Assembly: GCF_027922305.1 (NCBI RefSeq) | Contig: NZ_BSFK01000005.1 | Span: forward strand, 620,001 to 684,000 | DNA from: Methylopila jiangsuensis | Lineage (GTDB): Bacteria > Pseudomonadota > Alphaproteobacteria > Rhizobiales > Methylopilaceae | Reading direction: 5' to 3' | DNA length: 64,000 bases | Shown: in pieces, positions 29,056-39,006 of the stretch | How positions within the stretch are numbered: the stretch's first letter is position 1 | How the letters are laid out: each line of letters begins with the position of its first letter | Notes under the pieces: generated by a model | The model's input: only the letters and a program-made list of their open reading frames with translations | The model's database searches: none | What the model was told of the DNA's origin: nothing | Translations under genes and position numbers: made by a program

Positions 29056-29993
29056 CAGAGCGTCCTCGTCTCGGGCGTAGGCTCGGCGCCGTTCGCCTCT
29101 TCCGCCAGATCCGCCGCGTTGGCCTCGTCCGTGTCGGTGACGCGGTTGGGGCCGACGATGGTGTGGTGGAAGAAGGCCCCCACGGCCGCGAAGGCGATCG
29201 CCCCCAGCGCCAGCAGCTTCGCCCCGCCCTTCCAGGCCGAGACCAGCGGGCTGATCTGCGGGTCCTTGGGCAGGCCGGCGTAGATCTCCGGCTTGTCCAG
29301 GTGATGCAGCACGTACATCACATGGGTGCCGCCGACGCCCTGGGGATCATAGAGCCCGGCGTTGGCGAAGCCGCGGGACTTGAGGTCCACGATCCGCTGG
29401 GCCGCCTGATCCTTCATGTCCTCCTTGGTGCCGAACATGATCGCCGCCGTGGGGCAGGCCTTGGCGCAGGCCGGGCCCATGCCGACCGAGACCCGGTCGG
29501 AGCACAGCGTGCACTTGTAGGCCTTGCGGTCCACCTGGCTGATGCGCGGAATGTTGAAGGGGCAGCCCTTCACGCAATAGGCGCAGCCGATGCAGTTCTC
29601 CGACACGAAATCCACGATGCCGTTGGTGTACTGCACGATCGCGCCCGGCGAGGGGCAGGCCTTCAGGCAGCCCGGATCGGCGCAATGCATGCAGCCGTCC
29701 TTGCGGATCAGCCACTCGAAATTGCCGTTGTCCGGGTTGTCCCATTCGCTGAAGCGCATCAGCGTCCAGCTGTTGGGGGTGAGGTCGTGCGGGTTGTCGT
29801 AGACGCCCGTGTTGACCCCGACCTCCTCCTTCAGGTTGTTCCACTCCAGGCAGGCCGACTGGCACGCCTTGCAGCCGATGCATTTCGAGACGTCGATCAG
29901 CTTGGCCACCTCGAGGCCGGTCGACCGCACGGTCGGCGGCGTCGAGGTGGAGGCCGAGCGGCGCTTGATGTCGAGGGACTGGTAGGAAGCCAT
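29055..29993 (-). CDS. fdoH: Formate dehydrogenase iron-sulphur subunit (beta)
   Basis: A 312-residue electron-transfer subunit. Four ferredoxin-like Cys clusters are present: [11 protein letters not shown] near residue 40, [24 protein letters not shown] and [10 protein letters not shown]-terminal hydrophobic helix ([16 protein letters not shown]) anchors it on the periplasmic side, as in FdnH/FdoH. It starts 14 nt after fdoG with a GAGGG upstream. Electrons pass from the selenocysteine/molybdenum site in FdoG to haem in FdoI. Confidence 0.96.
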   Translation of the reverse strand: MASYQSLDIKRRSASTSTPPTVRSTGLEVAKLIDVSKCIGCKACQSACLEWNNLKEEVGVNTGVYDNPHDLTPNSWTLMRFSEWDNPDNGNFEWLIRKDGCMHCADPGCLKACPSPGAIVQYTNGIVDFVSENCIGCAYCVKGCPFNIPRISQVDRKAYKCTLCSDRVSVGMGPACAKACPTAAIMFGTKEDMKDQAAQRIVDLKSRGFANAGLYDPQGVGGTHVMYVLHHLDKPEIYAGLPKDPQISPLVSAWKGGAKLLALGAIAFAAVGAFFHHTIVGPNRVTDTDEANAADLAEEANGAEPTPETRTL

Positions 29994-30007
29994 CTCTCAG
30001 CCCTCCC

Positions 30008-33000
30008 TCACGCGACCGCCGGAGCCGAGGTCGGCTCGATGTTGACCAGAAACGCCTTGTATTCCGGCGTCTCGATGTTCGCGTCGCCCACGAAGGGGGT
30101 CAGCGAATTCGGGTTGTGACCCTTCTTCGTCTTGCCGATGAAGCCCCAGTGCTGGGGAATGCCCACCACATGGACCGGCCGACCGTCCACCATCAGCGGC
30201 TTGATGCGCTTGGTCACCACCGCCTTGGCCTTGAGCGAGCCGCGGTTGGACCACACCCGGACCCAGCCGCCCTTCTCGATGCCTTTCTCCTTCGCGAGCT
30301 CTTCCGAAATCTCCACGAAGAACTCCGGCTGCAGCGCCGCGTTGACCCAGACGTGCTTGGTCCACTGATGGAAATGCTCCGTCAGGCGGTAGCTGGTGCC
30401 CACGTAGGGGAACTGGTCCGGAGACCCGAGGGCTTCGAGATCGGCCTTGAAGATGCGCGCGGCGGGATTGCCGCGGATCTTGGGGTTGATCACGTTGGCC
30501 ACCGGCGACTCGAACGGCTCGTAATGGGACGGGAACGGGCCGTCCCGCATCATGCCGCGGGTGAACAGCCGCGCCACGCCCTCCGGGTTCATGATGAAGG
30601 GGCCGACCGCCTGCTCGGGCTTCACCGTCGGGCCGTAGTCCGGCACGTCGTAACCCGTCCAGCGCTCGCCCGACCACCACACCAGCTTGCGGCTCTCGTC
30701 CCACGGCTTGCCGGACACGTCCGACGAGGCGCGGTTGTAGAGAATCCGGCGGTTGACCGGCCACGCCCAGGCCCAGCGGGGCGCGAGCCCCGTGTCGCCG
30801 GGATCGTAGGTGTCGCGCCGCGAGGTCTGGTTGCCGGCTTCGGTGAAGCAGCCGGCGTAGATCCAGCAGAACGAGGCCGTGGAGCCGTCGTCGCGCAGCT
30901 GCGCGAAGGTGTCCACCTGCTTGCCCTTCTGGACCAGCACCTTGGTCGGGTCGGTCGGGTCGAACACGTCCGACAGCGCCTGGCCGTTCATCTCCTTCGC
31001 AAGCTCCTCCGCCGAAGGCTCCTCCGGCTGGGCGTAAGGCCAGCGCAGATTCACGATCGGATCGGGGAAAGCGCCGCCCTCCTTGAGGTACAGCTCCTTC
31101 AGCCGGAGATGCAGCCCCGCCATGATGAAGACGTCGGACCGCGCTTCCGCGGGCGGCGACACAGCCGCGTTGTGCCACTGCAGCCAGCGGCCGGAGTTCA
31201 CGATCGAGCCCTCGTCCTCGGCGAAGCAGCTGGTGGGCAGCTGGAACACCTCGGTCTGGATGTCCGCCGTCTTCACGTCGTTGAACTCGCCGTGGTTCTC
31301 CCAGAACCGCGAGGTCTCGGTGTCGAGCGGGTCCATGGTCACCAGCCATTTCAGCTTGGCGAGGCCCGCGGTGATCTTGCCCCGGTTGGGGAAGGTCATC
31401 AGCGGGTTGAAGCCCTGGCAGAAATAGCCGGTGACCTTGCCCTGGTTCATCAGCTCGAACGTGCGCAGCACGTCGTAGGTGACGTCCAGCTTGGGCAGCC
31501 AGTCGTAGGCCCAGTCGTTCTCCGCCGTCGCCCTGTCGCCCCACATGGACTTCTGGAACGAGACGAAGAACTTCTTGTAGTTCTGCCAGAAGCTGGTCTG
31601 TCCGGGACGCAGCGGCTTGAAGCCGCGGGTCGACATGTAGGTCCCGAAGTCCTTCTCCTTCTCCGTGGGGAGATTGAGATAGCCGGGCAGCATGTTGGAC
31701 AGCAGGCCGAGGTCCGTCAGGCCCTGGATGTTGGAGTGGCCGCGGAGCGCGTTCATGCCGCCGCCGCGCACGCCGATGTTGCCCAGCAGAAGCTGAACCA
31801 TCGCCATGCCGCGGATGTTCTGCGCGCCCTTGGAATGCTGCGTCCAGCCGAGCGCGTACATCGACGTCATGGTCTTGGTCGGCGACGAACACTCCGAGAT
31901 CATCTCGCAGACCTTCAGGAACTTGTCCCGAGGCGATCCGCAGACGCGCTCCACCAGCTCCGGCGTGTAGATGGCGAAGTGCTGCTTCATGAGCTGGAAG
32001 ACGCTGCGCGGGTCCGTCATGGTCTCGTCGACCCTGGCGAAGCCCTGCTCGTCCATCTGGTAGTCCCAGGACGAGCGGTCGTAGTCGCGCTTCTCTTCGT
32101 TGTAGCCCGTGAACAGACCCTCGGACCAGCCGAACTCCGGCTTCACCAGGAAGGTGGCGTTGGTGTAGGCCTTGACGTAGTCCTTCTGGATTTTGTCGTT
32201 GGACAACAGATAGTTGATGACGCCGCCCAGGAAGGCGATGTCCGAGCCGGGCCGGATCGGGCAATAGAAATCGGCGACCGACGCCGTGCGCGTGAAGCGC
32301 GGATCGACCACGATCAGCTTGGCGCCGCGATGCGCCTTGGCCTCGACCACCCATTTGAAGCCGCACGGGTGCGCTTCAGCCGCGTTGCCGCCCATCACGA
32401 CCACGAGGTCGGCGTGCTTGATGTCGCCCCATGCGTTGGTCATGGCGCCGCGACCGAATGTTGGGGCCAGACTGGCCACCGTCGGTCCGTGTCAGACGCG
32501 CGCCTGGTTGTCGAACGGCAGGGTCCCGAGCGACCGCATGACCTTGTAGGTCAGCGTGCCGGTTTCATTGGTTGTGGCGGACGCCGCCAGGAAACCCACC
32601 GATGTCCAGCGGTTGACCGTGAGGCCGTCCTTGTTGGTGGTCTGGAAGTTCGCGTCGCGATCGTCCTTCATCAGACGCGCGATGCGGTCCAGCGCGAAGT
32701 CCCACGACACCCGCTCGAATGTGTCCGAGCCCGGCTTGCGGTGCATCGGATACTTCAGCCGGGTCTCCGCATGCACGAAGTCCAGCAGCGCTGCGCCCTT
32801 GGGGCAGAGCGTGCCGCGGTTGGTGGGATGGTCGGGATCGCCCTCCACGTGCATCAGCGCGGAGCGCGTGTTCTTGGAGCGGTCGCCGAGGCTGTACATG
32901 ATGACGCCGCAGGCCACCGAGCAGTAGGGGCAGATGTTCCGGGTCTCCGTCATGCGGGCCAGCTTGAACGGCCGCACCGCCTGGGCCATGGCCTGTTCGG

Positions 33001-33094
33001 CGCCGCCGAACCCCATCGCCCCAAGCGTGGTCCCGGCGACGCCCACACCGGCCGCTTTCAGAAAGCCGCGCCGTGAGACTTCACCGATCGTCAT
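30008..33094 (-). CDS. fdoG: Selenocysteine-containing formate dehydrogenase catalytic subunit (UGA read as Sec201)
   Basis: A 1028-residue molybdopterin enzyme that oxidises formate to CO2. The frame is interrupted once, by TGA at 32492-32494 (codon 201), flanked by DNQARV and HGPTVASLAP; this is the selenocysteine position in E. coli FdnG/FdoG. The frame is open on both sides with no shift, and selA, selB and selC are nearby, so this is one selenoprotein and not a broken gene. The N terminus has a Tat signal (SRRGFLKAAG) and a [4Fe-4S] site (CPYCSVACG, then GTLCPKGA). AAGGAGGA at 33104-33111 sets the start at 33094. A SECIS-like hairpin follows the UGA. Confidence 0.96.
32463..32480 (-). 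promoter_or_regulatory. Bacterial SECIS-like hairpin of fdoG
   Basis: Exactly 11 nt after the UGA, the mRNA reads GG-U-GGCCA-GUC-UGGCC-CC. It folds into a 7-bp stem with one bulged U and a GUC apical loop. The spacing, the bulged U and the G-U-containing loop are the features of the E. coli fdhF element that SelB recognises. Confidence 0.8.
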
Positions 33095-33166
33095 CGGGAA
33101 GGATCCTCCTTCGAATGCGCGAACGACCCCTCGGTCGCCGCGCCAATGCAACGCCATCGCTTGGCG

Positions 33167-33180
33167 CTATCGCCCGATAG
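33167..33180. promoter_or_regulatory. Perfect palindrome upstream of fdoG (candidate operator)
   Basis: CTATCG-CC-CGATAG lies 73-86 bp upstream of the fdoG start, in the divergent region shared with the TusA-like gene. No regulator gene is adjacent. Confidence 0.4.
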
Positions 33181-33185
33181 TAGGA

Positions 33186-33207
33186 TTTGACCAATTCGAA
33201 TGTCAAA
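33186..33207. promoter_or_regulatory. Inverted repeat TTTGAC-N10-GTCAAA (candidate operator)
   Basis: A 6+6 bp perfect inverted repeat in an unusually AT-rich divergent region (about 33180-33285), 92-113 bp upstream of fdoG and 82-103 bp upstream of the TusA-like gene. It could control either. Confidence 0.4.
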
Positions 33208-33288
33208 CCGGAAAAATTCTGAAACTGCGCATAATACAATGAAAAATCAGATATTTAGGTCGCATCAAAAACGGAGAAGGATGAAAAA

Positions 33289-33558
33289 GTGATCGGCGAA
33301 TCCGCTGCCACGCTCGACCTCAGGGGCCTGCGCTGCCCGCTGCCCGTGCTGCGCGTCCGCAAGGCGCTGGCCGGACTGGCGCCCGGCGAGCGGATCTTCG
33401 CGCGCGTCGACGACCCGCTTGCAGGCGTCGACATCCCCCACTTCCTGCGGGAGACGGGGCATACGCTGGTCACGACCGAAACCGACGGCGGGGAATTCCT
33501 GTTCGTAATCGAGAAAGCCGCGCCCAAGCCGCTTGAAAGCGCGCCTTCGCCCCTCTAG
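33289..33558 (+). CDS. TusA/SirA-family sulphur-carrier-like protein
   Basis: An 89-residue protein with the TusA fold signature LRGLRCPLPVLRVRKAL; the active Cys is residue 16 in CPLP. TusA proteins carry persulphide sulphur; relatives (YedF) occur in selenium metabolism and others help FdhD mature formate dehydrogenase. It is divergent from fdoG across a 194-nt AT-rich region, so it may deliver sulphur or selenium to this enzyme; that is inference. The start is GTG with GGAGAAGG at 33273-33280; an ATG at 33281 in another frame stops after three codons. Confidence 0.8.
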   Translation: MIGESAATLDLRGLRCPLPVLRVRKALAGLAPGERIFARVDDPLAGVDIPHFLRETGHTLVTTETDGGEFLFVIEKAAPKPLESAPSPL

Positions 33559-33583
33559 TGTCCGCGCCGCGCTGACATGGCGC

Positions 33584-33660
33584 GGGCGCGTAGCTCAGTT
33601 GGTTAGAGCAACTGACTTTTAATCAGTAGGTCCTGGGTTCGAGTCCCAGCGCGCTCACCA
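33584..33660 (+). tRNA. tRNA-Lys(TTT)
   Basis: A 77-nt cloverleaf: acceptor GGGCGCG/CGCGCTC with one G-U pair, anticodon TTT at 33618-33620 between ACTGA and TCAGT, T-loop GGTTCGAGTCC, and encoded CCA at the 3' end. Confidence 0.97.
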
Positions 33661-33735
33661 GACAAATCAACGACTTGGCGATAGTTTTTGAAGCGCATGC
33701 AGTCTCATGTGAGACCGCATGCCCGCGCCGCCCGC

Positions 33736-36700
33736 CTATTCCGCCGCCTGCTTTTTCAGCGGGCGCCGGCGCAGCACCTCGGCGAGGAAGCGGCCGGTGT
33801 GGCTCGCATTCGCGCGGGCGATCTGCTCGGGCGTTCCGACCGCCACCACCATGCCGCCGCCGTCGCCGCCTTCCGGGCCCATGTCCACGATCCAGTCCGC
33901 GGTCTTGATGACCTCGAGATTGTGCTCGATCACCGCCACCGTGTTGCCCTGGTCCACCAGCTCGTGCAGCACCTCCAGCAGCTTGGCCACGTCGTGGAAA
34001 TGCAGGCCCGTGGTCGGTTCGTCGAGGATGTAGAGCGTGCGGCCCGTGGAGCGGCGGGACAGCTCCTTGGAGAGCTTCACCCGCTGGGCCTCGCCGCCGG
34101 ACAGCGTGGTGGCCGGCTGGCCCACCTTGACGTAGCCGAGCCCCACCCGCGCCAGCGTCTCCATCTTCTCCCGGATGGAGGGCACCGCCTTGAAGAACTC
34201 CGCCGCCTCGTCGACGGTCATGTCCAGCACGTCGGCGATGGATTTGCCGCGGTACAGCACCTCCAGCGTCTCGCGGTCGTAGCGCTTGCCCTTGCACACG
34301 TCGCAGGTGACGTAGACGTCCGGCAGGAAGTGCATCTCGATCTTGATGACGCCGTCGCCCTGGCAGGCCTCGCAGCGCCCGCCCTTGACGTTGAACGAGA
34401 ACCGCCCCGGCTGGTAGCCGCGCGCCTTGGACTCCGGCAGCCCCGCGAACCAGTCCCGGATCGGCGTGAAGGCGCCGATGTAGGTGGCGGGGTTGGAGCG
34501 CGGCGTGCGTCCGATCGGCGACTGGTCGATGTCGATCACCTTGTCGATCGCCTCGAACCCCTCGATCCGCTCGTGCGCGCCGGGGTTCTCGTTGGCGCCG
34601 TTCAGCTTGCGCGCCGCCGCCTTGAACACGGTGTCGATCAGCAGCGTGGACTTGCCGCCGCCGGACACGCCGGTGACGCAGGTGAAGCAGCCGAGCGGAA
34701 TCTCGGCGGTCACGTCCTTCAGGTTGTTGGCGCGGGCGCCGACCACCTTGAGCGTCCTCTTTTTATCGAACGGGCGGCGCTTCGGCGGCGTCGGCACCAT
34801 CAGTTCGCCGGTGAGGTACTTGCCAGTGAGGCTCGCCGGGTCGGCCATCACCTGGTCGGGCGTCCCCTGCGCGATGATGCGGCCGCCATGGACGCCGGCG
34901 CCCGGCCCCACGTCCACCACGTAATCGGCGAGCCGGATGGCGTCCTCGTCGTGCTCCACCACGATCACGGTGTTGCCGAGGTCGCGCAGCCGCTCCAGCG
35001 TGCCGAGCAGCCGCTCGTTGTCGCGCTGGTGCAGGCCGATGGAGGGCTCGTCCAGCACGTAGAGCACGCCGGTCAGGCCCGACCCGATCTGGCTCGCGAG
35101 CCGGATGCGCTGGCTCTCGCCGCCGGAGAGCGAGCCGGAATTGCGCGCGAGCGTCAGGTAATCGAGCCCCACATCCACCAGGAAGCGCAGCCGGTCGCGG
35201 ATCTCCTTCAGGATGCGGTAGGCGATCTCGTTCTGCTTCGGCGTCAGATGCCGCGGGAGGTCCTCGAACCAGGCGTGCGCCGCCCGCACCGACAGCCGCG
35301 CCGCCGCGCCGATGTGCCGGTCCGAGACCCGGACGGCCAGCGCCTCGGGCTTCAGCCGGTAGCCCTCGCAGACGAGGCACGGCACGTCGGACATGTAGCG
35401 GCCGATCTCCTCGCGGGACCAGTCGCTCTCCGTCTCCTTGTAGCGCCGCTCCAGATTGCGCACGACGCCCTCGAAGGTCTTCACCGTGTCGTAGGAGCGC
35501 AGACCGTCGTCATAGACGAAGCGCACCTTCTCCGAACCGGAGCCGTAGAGGATGACGTTCTTCGCCTTCTCCGGCAGGTCGGCCCAGGGGACGGTGAGCG
35601 CGAAGCCGTAATGCTTGGCGAGCGCGTCCAGCGTCTGGATGTAATAGGGCGAGGTGGAGCGCGCCCAGGGCGCGATGGCGCCCTTGCGCAGGGTGGCGCC
35701 GCCGTCCGGGACCACCAGATTGGGATCAACCGCGAGCTCCGCGCCGAGGCCGTCGCAGGCCGGGCAGGCGCCGAAGGGGTTGTTGAACGAGAACAGCCGC
35801 GGCTCGATCTCGGCGATGGTGAAGCCGGACACCGGACAGGCGAACTTCTCCGAGAAGGTCAGCCGCTTCGGGTTCCCGTCCCCGTCGGTCTGGTCGGCGA
35901 ATTCGGCGATGGCGATGCCGTCCGCGAGCCCCAGCGCCTGCTCCAGGCTGTCGGCGAGGCGGCTCGCGATGTCGCCGCGGATCACCACCCGATCCACCAC
36001 CACGTCGATGTCGTGCTTCAGCTTCTTGTCGAGCGTGGGCGCGTCGGCGATCTCGTAGAAGGCGCCGTCCACCTTCAGCCGCTGGTAGCCCTTCTTCTGG
36101 AACTCGGCGATCTCCTTGCGGTACTCGCCCTTGCGGCCGCGCACCACCGGCGCGAGCAGATAGAGCCGCGAGCCCTCGGGCAGCGCCAGCAGCCGGTCCA
36201 CCATCTGGCTGACCGTCTGGCTTTCGATCGGCAGGCCGGTGGCCGGCGAATAGGGGATGCCCACCCGCGCCCACAGCAGGCGCATGTAATCGTAGATTTC
36301 CGTGACGGTGCCCACGGTGGAGCGCGGATTCTTCGACGTGGTCTTCTGCTCGATGGAGATCGCCGGCGACAGGCCGTCGATCTGGTCCACGTCCGGCTTC
36401 TGCATCATCTCCAGGAACTGGCGGGCGTAGGCCGACAGGCTCTCCACGTAGCGGCGCTGGCCCTCCGCATAGATGGTGTCGAAGGCGAGCGACGACTTGC
36501 CCGAGCCCGACAGCCCGGTGAACACCACCAGCCGGTCGCGGGGAATGTCGAGATCGACGTTCTTGAGGTTGTGCTCGCGGGCGCCCCGCACCGAGATCAT
36601 CCGGCCGTCCCGCACGGACAACCGCGCCTCGGCCGCGGCGTCGAACGCGGCCTCAAGCGCGGCGGGAGTCTTGGCCCTGGCGCCGGCGGAGTCCGTACTT

Positions 36701-36855
36701 TTAACGCTGGCGGGCGCAGCGTTCACGGCGCTGGCGGGCGCCTTGGCCTTGGCGACGTCGGAACGCGCGGGCTTGGGCGACGCCGGGGCGCGCTCGGCCT
36801 TGGGGCCGGCCTTCGGCGTCCGGCCGGCGCCGGTCCGTGAACGTTCTTTGGTCAT
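33736..36855 (-). CDS. uvrA: Excinuclease ABC subunit A
   Basis: A 1039-residue DNA-damage sensor of nucleotide excision repair. Two ABC ATPase modules are present (Walker [13 protein letters not shown] and [11 protein letters not shown]; signatures [14 protein letters not shown] and [14 protein letters not shown]). Both zinc modules are present: CPACDGLG, and CEACQGDG with CDVCKGKRY. An ~85-residue Ala/Pro/Lys-rich extension precedes the usual start ([14 protein letters not shown]); no strong ribosome site supports the first ATG, so the true start could be internal. A LexA box lies 109 bp upstream. Confidence 0.96.
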   Translation of the reverse strand: MTKERSRTGAGRTPKAGPKAERAPASPKPARSDVAKAKAPASAVNAAPASVKSTDSAGARAKTPAALEAAFDAAAEARLSVRDGRMISVRGAREHNLKNVDLDIPRDRLVVFTGLSGSGKSSLAFDTIYAEGQRRYVESLSAYARQFLEMMQKPDVDQIDGLSPAISIEQKTTSKNPRSTVGTVTEIYDYMRLLWARVGIPYSPATGLPIESQTVSQMVDRLLALPEGSRLYLLAPVVRGRKGEYRKEIAEFQKKGYQRLKVDGAFYEIADAPTLDKKLKHDIDVVVDRVVIRGDIASRLADSLEQALGLADGIAIAEFADQTDGDGNPKRLTFSEKFACPVSGFTIAEIEPRLFSFNNPFGACPACDGLGAELAVDPNLVVPDGGATLRKGAIAPWARSTSPYYIQTLDALAKHYGFALTVPWADLPEKAKNVILYGSGSEKVRFVYDDGLRSYDTVKTFEGVVRNLERRYKETESDWSREEIGRYMSDVPCLVCEGYRLKPEALAVRVSDRHIGAAARLSVRAAHAWFEDLPRHLTPKQNEIAYRILKEIRDRLRFLVDVGLDYLTLARNSGSLSGGESQRIRLASQIGSGLTGVLYVLDEPSIGLHQRDNERLLGTLERLRDLGNTVIVVEHDEDAIRLADYVVDVGPGAGVHGGRIIAQGTPDQVMADPASLTGKYLTGELMVPTPPKRRPFDKKRTLKVVGARANNLKDVTAEIPLGCFTCVTGVSGGGKSTLLIDTVFKAAARKLNGANENPGAHERIEGFEAIDKVIDIDQSPIGRTPRSNPATYIGAFTPIRDWFAGLPESKARGYQPGRFSFNVKGGRCEACQGDGVIKIEMHFLPDVYVTCDVCKGKRYDRETLEVLYRGKSIADVLDMTVDEAAEFFKAVPSIREKMETLARVGLGYVKVGQPATTLSGGEAQRVKLSKELSRRSTGRTLYILDEPTTGLHFHDVAKLLEVLHELVDQGNTVAVIEHNLEVIKTADWIVDMGPEGGDGGGMVVAVGTPEQIARANASHTGRFLAEVLRRRPLKKQAAE

Positions 36856-36963
36856 GCCGCATCATCCCGTGGCGGATCGGAGCGCCGCCGTCCGGCTGTC
36901 AGGTCGGTCGCCGCAGCCTGCCGTCAAGCCAGCGGCTTGTAGGCGACCGGACGCCATGTTAAG

Positions 36964-36978
36964 GAACATAAAAGGAAC
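36964..36978. promoter_or_regulatory. LexA (SOS) box between uvrA and ssb
   Basis: GAAC at 36964-36967 and GAAC at 36975-36978 are separated by exactly 7 nt, the direct-repeat SOS box known from alphaproteobacteria. It sits in the 240-bp AT-richer gap between divergent uvrA and ssb, both DNA-repair genes. Confidence 0.8.
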
Positions 36979-37095
36979 AAAAGCTTCTGTCCATCGAAAC
37001 AGTGCCCGCGCAAGCCGTTGTGGACAAGCCCGGACCCGGCGCGACGCGCCGCCGCGCCGGGTTTAGGGTGCGCGCGCGAACATCTGGAGGTCGTC

Positions 37096-37605
37096 ATGGC
37101 GGGCAGCGTCAACAAGGTCATTCTGGTGGGCAATCTCGGCCGCGACCCGGAGGTGCGCCGCATGAACTCCGGCGAGCCGGTGGTGAACCTGCGCATCGCC
37201 ACCTCGGAGAACTGGCGCGACAAGCAGAGCGGCGAGCGCCGGGAAAAGACGGAGTGGCACTCCGTGGTGATCTTCAACGAGAACCTGGCGAAAATCGCGG
37301 AGCAGTATCTGCGCAAGGGCTCGAAGGTCTATGTGGAGGGGCAGCTCCAGACCCGCAAGTGGACCGACCAGTCCGGCGCCGAGCGCTACACCACGGAGAT
37401 CGTGATCCAGCGCTTCCGCGGCGAACTGGCGCTGCTGGACGGCCGCGGCGGCGGGTCCGGCGGCGACGACGCCTATGAGGGCGGCGGCGACAGCTTCGGC
37501 CGGTCGAGCCCGATCGAGAACCGCAAGCCCTCGTCGCCCGCGCCCTCCTCCGGCGGCGGCCGCGGCGGGTACAGCGACTCCATGGACGACGACATCCCGT
37601 TCTGA
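37096..37605 (+). CDS. ssb: Single-stranded DNA-binding protein
   Basis: A 169-residue SSB. The OB-fold domain occupies residues 1 to ~110 ([20 protein letters not shown], then [17 protein letters not shown]). A Gly/Ser-rich linker leads to the acidic tip DDDIPF that recruits partner proteins. TGGAGG at 37085-37090 precedes the ATG. It is divergent from uvrA with the LexA box between them. Confidence 0.97.
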   Translation: MAGSVNKVILVGNLGRDPEVRRMNSGEPVVNLRIATSENWRDKQSGERREKTEWHSVVIFNENLAKIAEQYLRKGSKVYVEGQLQTRKWTDQSGAERYTTEIVIQRFRGELALLDGRGGGSGGDDAYEGGGDSFGRSSPIENRKPSSPAPSSGGGRGGYSDSMDDDIPF

Positions 37606-37612
37606 CCCATCC

Positions 37613-37643
37613 AAGGCCCGTCCAAATCCTGGCGGGCCTTTTT
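37613..37643 (+). terminator. Terminator of ssb
   Basis: An 8-bp stem (AAGGCCCG at 37613-37620, CGGGCCTT at 37633-37640), extended by CCA/TGG around a bulged T, runs directly into a T tract. Confidence 0.8.
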
Positions 37644-37773
37644 CGCATCGGCGACACGGGTTTTTTACCGACGCGCCCTTAAGGTCCGCGCGCCGGGCTT
37701 CCCGGCGCTGCGGCGCGCAGGTGCGGAGCGCGGTCGCGGCCTGAAGGAATCAGAAGTCCGCCAGGGCCGGGTC

Positions 37774-38916
37774 ATGACGTTCCAACCCCTGAGGATCGTG
37801 CATCTGGTCCGCTCGCCGGTCGGCGGCATTTTCCGCCACATCGCGGATCTGGCCGAGGCGCAGGCCGAGAGCGGGCACGACGTCGGCTTCGTCTGCGACA
37901 GCCTGACGATCGGACCGTTCGAGGACGCCAAGATCGCGGCGCTCGCGCCCCGCCTGTCGCTCGGCGCGCATCGGCTGCCGATCGCGCGCCATGTGGCGCC
38001 GTCGGACGTGGCGGCGCTGTCCCGCGTGCATGCGCTGCTTTCCCCCCTCGCCCCGAACGTGGTCCACGCCCACGGCGCCAAGGGCGGCGTGTTCGGCCGG
38101 CTGGTGGGAGCGTGGCTCGGCCGCTCCCGGCCGGTGGCGAAAATCTATGCGCCCCATGGCGGCAGCCTGCATTACGACGCCGGCGCGCTGGAGGGGCGGG
38201 TCTATTTCCGCATCGAACGCGCGCTGGAGCGTCTGACCGACGCCATGATCCATGTGAGCGCCTACGAGGCGCGGACCTATGTGGAGAAGGTCGGCGCCCC
38301 GCGCTGCCCCACATATGTGGTGCGCAACGGCCTCGCGCCGGACGAGTTCGATCCGGTGGCGCCCGACGAGGACGCCACCGACTTCCTCTACCTCGGCATG
38401 CTGCGCGACCTGAAGGGCGTGGACGTGCTGATCGACGCCCTGACCGCGCTCAAGGCCCAGGGGCTGCCCGCCACCGCCACCATCGTCGGCGACGGGCCGG
38501 ACGAGGCCCGCTACCGCGCCATGGTGGCCGAGCGCGGCCTGTCCGCCCTCGTCCGGTTCGCGCCCTCCACGCCCGCCCGGCGCGCCTTCGCCATGGGCCG
38601 GGCGATCGTGGTGCCGTCGCGGGCGGAATCCATGCCCTATGTGGTGCTCGAATCGATCGCGGCCGGCCTGCCGATCGTCTCCACCGCCGCCGGCGGCATT
38701 CCGGAAATCTTCGGCCCCCATGCGGACGCCCTCGTCGCCCCCGGCGACGGCGCGGCGCTGACAGCCGCCATGGCCGCGGCGCTGCGCGATCCCGCCGCCG
38801 CCAGGGCGCGGGCGCGCCTGCTGCGCGACCACATCGGCGACGAGTTCTCCCGCGCCGGGATGGCCGCGCGGGTGGAAACCGTTTACCGCGATGCGCTTCA
38901 GGCGGCGTCGATTTAA
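37774..38916 (+). CDS. Glycosyltransferase, GT4 family
   Basis: A 380-residue GT-B fold enzyme of surface polysaccharide synthesis. The N-terminal Rossmann half begins LRIVHLVRSPVGGIFRHI; the C-terminal donor-binding half has YLGMLRDLKGVDVLI, VGDGP and the E-x7-E stretch PSRAESMPYVVLESIAAGLPIV. The sugar donor and acceptor cannot be read from sequence. It is the first gene of a three-gene polysaccharide set on the plus strand. No strong ribosome site is seen. Confidence 0.88.
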   Translation: MTFQPLRIVHLVRSPVGGIFRHIADLAEAQAESGHDVGFVCDSLTIGPFEDAKIAALAPRLSLGAHRLPIARHVAPSDVAALSRVHALLSPLAPNVVHAHGAKGGVFGRLVGAWLGRSRPVAKIYAPHGGSLHYDAGALEGRVYFRIERALERLTDAMIHVSAYEARTYVEKVGAPRCPTYVVRNGLAPDEFDPVAPDEDATDFLYLGMLRDLKGVDVLIDALTALKAQGLPATATIVGDGPDEARYRAMVAERGLSALVRFAPSTPARRAFAMGRAIVVPSRAESMPYVVLESIAAGLPIVSTAAGGIPEIFGPHADALVAPGDGAALTAAMAAALRDPAAARARARLLRDHIGDEFSRAGMAARVETVYRDALQAASI

Positions 38917-39006
38917 CGTCCACATGCCGCGCGTAAGCTCTTATTGTGGCCTGCATGGCATCTTCCGGTCGTTCGATCGAAGATCACCGTCGTGACTGGG
39001 ACATCC

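Noticed and set aside
30008-32479. fdoG as two genes or a pseudogene split by a stop codon
   Set aside because: The only interruption is UGA at the known selenocysteine position, the frame is unbroken on both sides, and selA, selB, selC and a SECIS hairpin are present.
37691-37707. A terminator or riboswitch between ssb and the glycosyltransferase gene
   Set aside because: A 7-bp GC hairpin exists but lacks a T tract and any known aptamer features; the ssb terminator already lies upstream.
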